NCBI GenBank assembly: GCA_023269645.1
Contig: JAHFPR010000084.1
Coordinates: 1 to 8,419 of the forward strand
Direction of reading: 5' to 3'
DNA length: 8,419 nucleotides
DNA from: Alphaproteobacteria bacterium
Lineage (GTDB): Bacteria > Pseudomonadota > Alphaproteobacteria > Rickettsiales > UBA8987
A program made the translations under genes and the position numbers. Of the stretch, positions 5,209 through 8,419 are shown in pieces (position 1 is the stretch's first letter; each line of letters begins with the position of its first letter). The notes under the pieces are model-generated. The model had not been told where the DNA came from, ran no database searches, and worked only from the letters and a program-made list of their open reading frames with translations.

Positions 5209-5228
5209 CTCTCCCGTGTGCGGGAGGG
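5209..5228. repeat. GC-rich hairpin repeat before MITE copy 2
   Basis: The stem CTCTCCC/GGGAGGG with loop GTGTGC resembles the hairpin at 1678-1701. The following bases (an ACGG-containing A-rich stretch, then a C-run and ATC) can also be aligned between the two sites. It lies 33 bases after the broken PAS_5 gene, without a T-run. Confidence 0.55.
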
Positions 5229-5258
5229 AAACAGAACGGAACAGACTTCCCCCATCAA

Positions 5259-5402
5259 GGCACTGTCTAATAAAGATAGATACACGCACTGTCACCCCGT
5301 CTTTATGACGGGGTCTGGCAGGATTGCTTTCAGCAATCCCTGGCATTGCGCCGGATGCCGTGACAGGCACGGCATGACAAGGTGGCTTTATTAGACAATG
5401 CC
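5259..5402 (-). mobile_element. MITE-like element, copy 2 (144 bp), inverted, with 8-bp target duplication
   Basis: This is the reverse complement of the element at 1730-1884: ends GGCACTGTCTAATAAAGATA and CTTTATTAGACAATGCC, with the same three-hairpin core. It lacks about 10 bases just inside one end and one base near the other. CCCATCAA is found directly on both sides (5251-5258 and 5403-5410), as expected for transposition with an 8-bp target duplication. This fixes the element boundaries and shows that the insertion is probably recent. Its right edge is 135 bp upstream of ppa. Confidence 0.85.
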
Positions 5403-5469
5403 CCCATCAAAATTCCCCCTTGCAATCCCTGCTGTCTTCTGGCATCTTCCGCGCCGCGCGGGTCTGACC

Positions 5470-5499
5470 TTGCCAAAGTTCAGATTTTACAAATAGATA
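5470..5499 (+). promoter_or_regulatory. Weak promoter candidate for ppa
   Basis: TTGCCA (5470-5475) and TAGATA (5494-5499) are 18 bp apart, about 40 bp before the ppa start and downstream of the MITE. The -10 match is poor, so this is a tentative call. Confidence 0.3.
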
Positions 5500-5537
5500 C
5501 AACCAGTTACTCACTCCATTCATTGAAGGAATCATGT

Positions 5538-6074
5538 ATGCGTATTGATGCGATTGCAATTGGCAAAAACCCGCCGGAAGATATTAATGTCATCATTGAA
5601 GTGCCCATCGGCGGCGAGCCTATCAAATACGAAATGGACAAAGCCTCCGGTGCGCTGATGGTGGATCGCATCCTCTACACCTCCATGCGCTATCCCGGCA
5701 ATTACGGGTTTGTTCCGCACACGCTTTCCGAGGACGGCGATCCGCTGGATGTCATCATTTGCAACACCCGTGCGATTGTGCCCGGAGCCTGCATGAACTG
5801 CCGCCCCATCGGGGTATTGTTCATGGAGGATGAAGCCGGCGGGGATGAAAAAATCCTGGCCGTGCCCTCCGCCAAAATCAGCCGTCGTTATGAAAATGTG
5901 AAGAACCATAGCGATATGCCAGAAATTACGACCCAGCAGATCCAGCATTTCTTCGAGCACTATAAAGACCTCGAAAAGGGCAAATGGGTGAAGGTGGTGC
6001 GATGGGGTGATGCGGCGGAGGCGCGCAAGGTCATACAGGAAGCGATTGAACGCGCGCATACGAAAAAACAATAG
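5538..6074 (+). CDS. ppa: Soluble inorganic pyrophosphatase (family I)
   Basis: This cytoplasmic Mg-dependent enzyme hydrolyses pyrophosphate to two phosphates, pulling biosynthetic reactions forward. The 178-residue length is typical of bacterial family I. The active-site set is complete and offset by +1 from E. coli numbering: Glu21, Lys30, Glu32, Arg44, Tyr52, Tyr56, the metal signature DGDPLD with Asp66, Asp68 and Asp71, then Asp98, Asp103, Lys105, Tyr142 and Lys143. The ATG at 5538 (MRIDAIAIG) has AGGA seven bases upstream. The frame is open back into the MITE, but an earlier start would add 52 residues of repeat-derived sequence not found in the family. hppA follows 112 bp later with its own candidate promoter, so co-transcription is possible but not required. 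Confidence 0.96.
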   Translation: MRIDAIAIGKNPPEDINVIIEVPIGGEPIKYEMDKASGALMVDRILYTSMRYPGNYGFVPHTLSEDGDPLDVIICNTRAIVPGACMNCRPIGVLFMEDEAGGDEKILAVPSAKISRRYENVKNHSDMPEITTQQIQHFFEHYKDLEKGKWVKVVRWGDAAEARKVIQEAIERAHTKKQ

Positions 6075-6116
6075 GTGAAACTTCCGCCGCGATAGGTTAT
6101 AGCTATCTTCTTTCAC
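6075..6116. other. Imperfect stem-loop downstream of ppa
   Basis: GTGAAA (6075-6080) pairs with TTTCAC (6111-6116), and inside it GATAG (6091-6095) pairs with CTATC (6103-6107). It starts at the base after the ppa stop. It may be a weak terminator or a 3' hairpin; there is no clean U-tract. Confidence 0.3.
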
Positions 6117-6128
6117 GAGGTTTGGCCG

Positions 6129-6157
6129 TTGGCATCAATAGCGGCGTTTGGTAAATA
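6129..6157 (+). promoter_or_regulatory. Candidate promoter for hppA
   Basis: TTGGCA (6129-6134, five of six to consensus) is separated by 17 bp from TAAATA (6152-6157), about 30 bp upstream of the hppA start. The -10 is only a partial match. Confidence 0.4.
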
Positions 6158-6186
6158 TTCTAGGAAAAACAAAGGGCAGGAGTACC

Positions 6187-8286
6187 ATGAACCACATCGC
6201 GCAGTATGTTATCGGTTGCGGAGTAATCGCCATTATCTACGGCCTGCTTATCATCCAGGGCATCATGAAGGTCGGAACCGGCACGAAGAAAATGCAGGAA
6301 ATGGCGGAGGCGATCCAGGAAGGTGCGAATGCTTACCTCAATCGGCAATATAAAGTCATCGGCATGGTGGGTGCGGTAATTTTCCTGTTGCTCGGAGTAA
6401 AACTCGGCTGGTTCGTGGGCATCGGCTTCCTCATCGGCGCGACACTCTCCGGCCTCGCCGGATATATCGGCATGAATGTTTCGGTGCGCGCGAACGTGCG
6501 CACGGCGGAAGCGGCGCGCACGGGCGGCATCAACAGCGCGCTCAACGTGGCGTTCAAATCCGGTGCGGTCACGGGGCTGCTGGTTGTAGGCCTCGGCATT
6601 CTTGGTGTTACCGGCTATTATATGTATTTAGGGCACGTGCTCGATACCACCCAGCCGGAACAGATGCGCAAGCTGCTGGAGGCACTGGTGGCACTTTCCT
6701 TCGGCGCGTCGCTGATTTCGATTTTCGCTCGGCTCGGCGGCGGCATTTTCACCAAGGGTGCGGATGTCGGCGCGGATCTCACGGGTAAAATCGAAGCCGG
6801 GATGGACGAGGATGACCCCCGCAACCCGGCGGTGATCGCGGATAACGTGGGCGACAACGTGGGCGATTGCGCCGGCATGGCCGCCGATTTATTTGAAACC
6901 TACGCGGTGACGATGGTCGCCTCCATGCTGCTTGCCGCCATTTTCTTCACCGGCGAAATGCAGACCAAAATGATGCTGTTCCCGCTCGGCATCGGGGGGA
7001 TGTGCATCCTCACCTCCATCGTGGGCACGTTCTTCGTGAAGCTCAAGAAGGGCAGCGAAAACATCATGGGCGCACTCTATCGCGGCCTGCTGGTGACGGG
7101 GGCACTTTCCGCCATTGCCATCTATTTCTTCACGCGGGATTTCCTGGGTTTCGCCACGCTGTTCAACGCGGGCGGGCATCAGTTCACCGGGCAGGATCTT
7201 TTCAAATGCTCCATCACCGGGCTGGTGATTACCGGGCTGCTCGTCTGGATCACGGAATACTACACCTCCACCGCCTATAAGCCGGTGCGTTCGGTAGCGA
7301 AAGCCTCCACCACGGGGCACGCCACAAACGTGATTCAGGGGCTGGCCGTTTCGATGGAAGCGACTGCGCTGCCGGTGCTGGTCATCTGCGCGGGCATTCT
7401 CACCGCATACCTGCTCGCGGGCGTGTTCGGCATTGCGATTGCGGCTACCACCATGCTGGCACTCGCCGGGATGATCGTGGCACTGGACGCTTACGGGCCG
7501 GTAACGGATAACGCGGGCGGCATTGCGGAAGCAGCGGGATTGCCTGCCAATGTGCGCAAAATCACGGACGCGCTTGACGCGGTCGGCAACACCACCAAAG
7601 CAGTGACGAAGGGTTACGCTATCGGCTCCGCTGGCCTCGCGGCACTGGTGTTATTCGCAGCATACACCGAAGACCTCAAGCATTATTTCCCTGACCTGCA
7701 CATCACCTTCTCGCTGCAGGATCCGTATGTGATCGTGGGGCTGTTCATCGGCGGGCTGCTGCCGTATCTGTTCGGCGCGATGGGCATGATGGCGGTCGGG
7801 CGCGCGGCGGGCGCAGTAGTGGTGGAAGTGCGCCGCCAGTTCAAGGAAATCAAGGGCATCATGACCGGCAAGGCGCGTCCGGAATACGCCAAATGCGTGG
7901 ATATGCTGACGAAGGCGGCCATCAAGGAGATGATCCTGCCCTCGCTGCTTCCGGTTGCCACGCCCATCGTGCTGTATTTCATCATCTCGGCCATCGGCGG
8001 CCCGGCGGCGGGGTTCACGGCGGTCGGAGCACTGCTGGTTGGCATCATCGTGACGGGGCTGTTCGTGGCGATTTCCATGACCTCCGGCGGCGGCGCGTGG
8101 GATAACGCCAAGAAATACATCGAGGAAGGCAATTACGGCGGCAAGGGTTCGGATGCCCACAAGGCCGCCATCACCGGCGACACCATCGGCGATCCCTACA
8201 AGGATACCGCCGGCCCGGCAGTCAACCCGATGATCAAGATTGCCAACATCGTGGCGATCCTGCTGCTGGCACTGCTGGCGAAGTAG
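6187..8286 (+). CDS. hppA: K+-independent H+-translocating membrane pyrophosphatase
   Basis: This integral membrane enzyme couples pyrophosphate hydrolysis to proton pumping, conserving energy that the soluble enzyme releases as heat. At 699 residues it has normal length, with many hydrophobic helices (the family has about 16). Substrate-site motifs are intact: DVGADLTGK (193-201), EDDPRNPAVIADNVGDNVGD (208-227), DNAGGIAE (441-448) and near the C-terminus GDTIGDPYKDTAGPAVNP. Lys471 and Thr474 in NTTKAVTKG mark the K+-independent class (K+-dependent enzymes have Ala and Gly there). Start choice: AGGAG (6178-6182) precedes the ATG at 6187; the in-frame TTG at 6148 has no such support. The protein begins in the periplasmic-to-TM1 region (YVIGCGVIAIIYGLLIIQ). 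It follows ppa in the same direction. Confidence 0.96.
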   Translation: MNHIAQYVIGCGVIAIIYGLLIIQGIMKVGTGTKKMQEMAEAIQEGANAYLNRQYKVIGMVGAVIFLLLGVKLGWFVGIGFLIGATLSGLAGYIGMNVSVRANVRTAEAARTGGINSALNVAFKSGAVTGLLVVGLGILGVTGYYMYLGHVLDTTQPEQMRKLLEALVALSFGASLISIFARLGGGIFTKGADVGADLTGKIEAGMDEDDPRNPAVIADNVGDNVGDCAGMAADLFETYAVTMVASMLLAAIFFTGEMQTKMMLFPLGIGGMCILTSIVGTFFVKLKKGSENIMGALYRGLLVTGALSAIAIYFFTRDFLGFATLFNAGGHQFTGQDLFKCSITGLVITGLLVWITEYYTSTAYKPVRSVAKASTTGHATNVIQGLAVSMEATALPVLVICAGILTAYLLAGVFGIAIAATTMLALAGMIVALDAYGPVTDNAGGIAEAAGLPANVRKITDALDAVGNTTKAVTKGYAIGSAGLAALVLFAAYTEDLKHYFPDLHITFSLQDPYVIVGLFIGGLLPYLFGAMGMMAVGRAAGAVVVEVRRQFKEIKGIMTGKARPEYAKCVDMLTKAAIKEMILPSLLPVATPIVLYFIISAIGGPAAGFTAVGALLVGIIVTGLFVAISMTSGGGAWDNAKKYIEEGNYGGKGSDAHKAAITGDTIGDPYKDTAGPAVNPMIKIANIVAILLLALLAK

Positions 8287-8291
8287 CTTTT

Positions 8292-8363
8292 AAGGATGTA
8301 AGGGTACAAGGATGTAAGGGTGTAAGTGATTTTCATGCCCTTCCCTTAAATCCTTGCACCCTT
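8292..8363. repeat. Short tandem and inverted repeats after hppA
   Basis: AAGGATGTAAGGGT occurs twice with a 16-bp period (8292-8305 and 8308-8321). AAGGGTGTAAG (8316-8326) can then pair with CTTGCACCCTT (8353-8363) with one G-U pair. It lies just after the hppA stop and may act as a 3' hairpin, but no T-run follows. Confidence 0.55.
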
Positions 8364-8381
8364 AACCCCTTATCACTTTCC

Positions 8382-8410
8382 TTGCTTTTCAGCACGTTCC
8401 GTGCTAAACT
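8382..8410 (+). promoter_or_regulatory. Possible promoter at the right edge of the window
   Basis: TTGCTT (8382-8387), a 17-bp spacer and TAAACT (8405-8410) form a plausible sigma-70-type promoter. The spacer holds a small hairpin, AGCACG/CGTGCT. An ATG at 8417-8419 coincides with the expected transcription start, but the window ends there. Confidence 0.3.
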
Positions 8411-8419
8411 TCCAGCATG

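Noticed and set aside
5382..5537. Upstream extension of ppa to an ATG inside the MITE
   Set aside because: It adds 52 residues absent from family I enzymes; the ATG at 5538 has a good ribosome site and the family N-terminus.
6148..6186. TTG start for hppA adding 13 residues
   Set aside because: It has no Shine-Dalgarno at the right distance; AGGAG precedes the ATG at 6187.

Overview
The window looks like an alphaproteobacterial chromosome segment. The evidence is moderately high G+C coding DNA, tandem PAS_5-type sensory genes (a largely alphaproteobacterial family), a lone squalene-forming hpnE, a K+-independent proton-pumping pyrophosphatase, and many palindromic intergenic repeats with GTCAT...ATGAC ends. 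I cannot place it below class level.

Layout, left to right: the 3' end of mscL (mechanosensitive channel); a 67-bp palindromic repeat; proA (proline synthesis); a hairpin repeat and a 155-bp MITE-like element; a TalC/FSA-type transaldolase; hpnE on the minus strand, convergent with the transaldolase; a divergent promoter region; a PAS_5-domain gene; a three-hairpin composite repeat; a second PAS_5 gene broken by a frameshift; another hairpin repeat and a second, inverted MITE copy with an 8-bp target duplication; then the soluble pyrophosphatase ppa followed by the membrane pyrophosphatase hppA. The window ends in a short tandem/inverted repeat and a possible promoter.

Most genes are ordinary metabolism: turgor release, proline synthesis, pentose phosphate or aldol chemistry, squalene/hopanoid synthesis and pyrophosphate removal. 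The genes do not form one operon. The only clear functional pairing is ppa with hppA, two unrelated enzymes for the same substrate.

The unusual part is the repeat population. hpnE carries two different palindromic elements inside its reading frame, adding about 54 residues in total, and has Arg in place of the third Gly of its FAD-binding GxGxxG motif. The two MITE copies are nearly identical, lie in opposite orientation about 3.4 kb apart, and each sits about 30 bp downstream of the same kind of hairpin. The palindromic elements in hpnE, in front of proA and in the core of the MITE share similar GTCA-type termini, which suggests related elements moved by a common machinery encoded elsewhere. 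No transposase, CRISPR array, tRNA or rRNA is visible.
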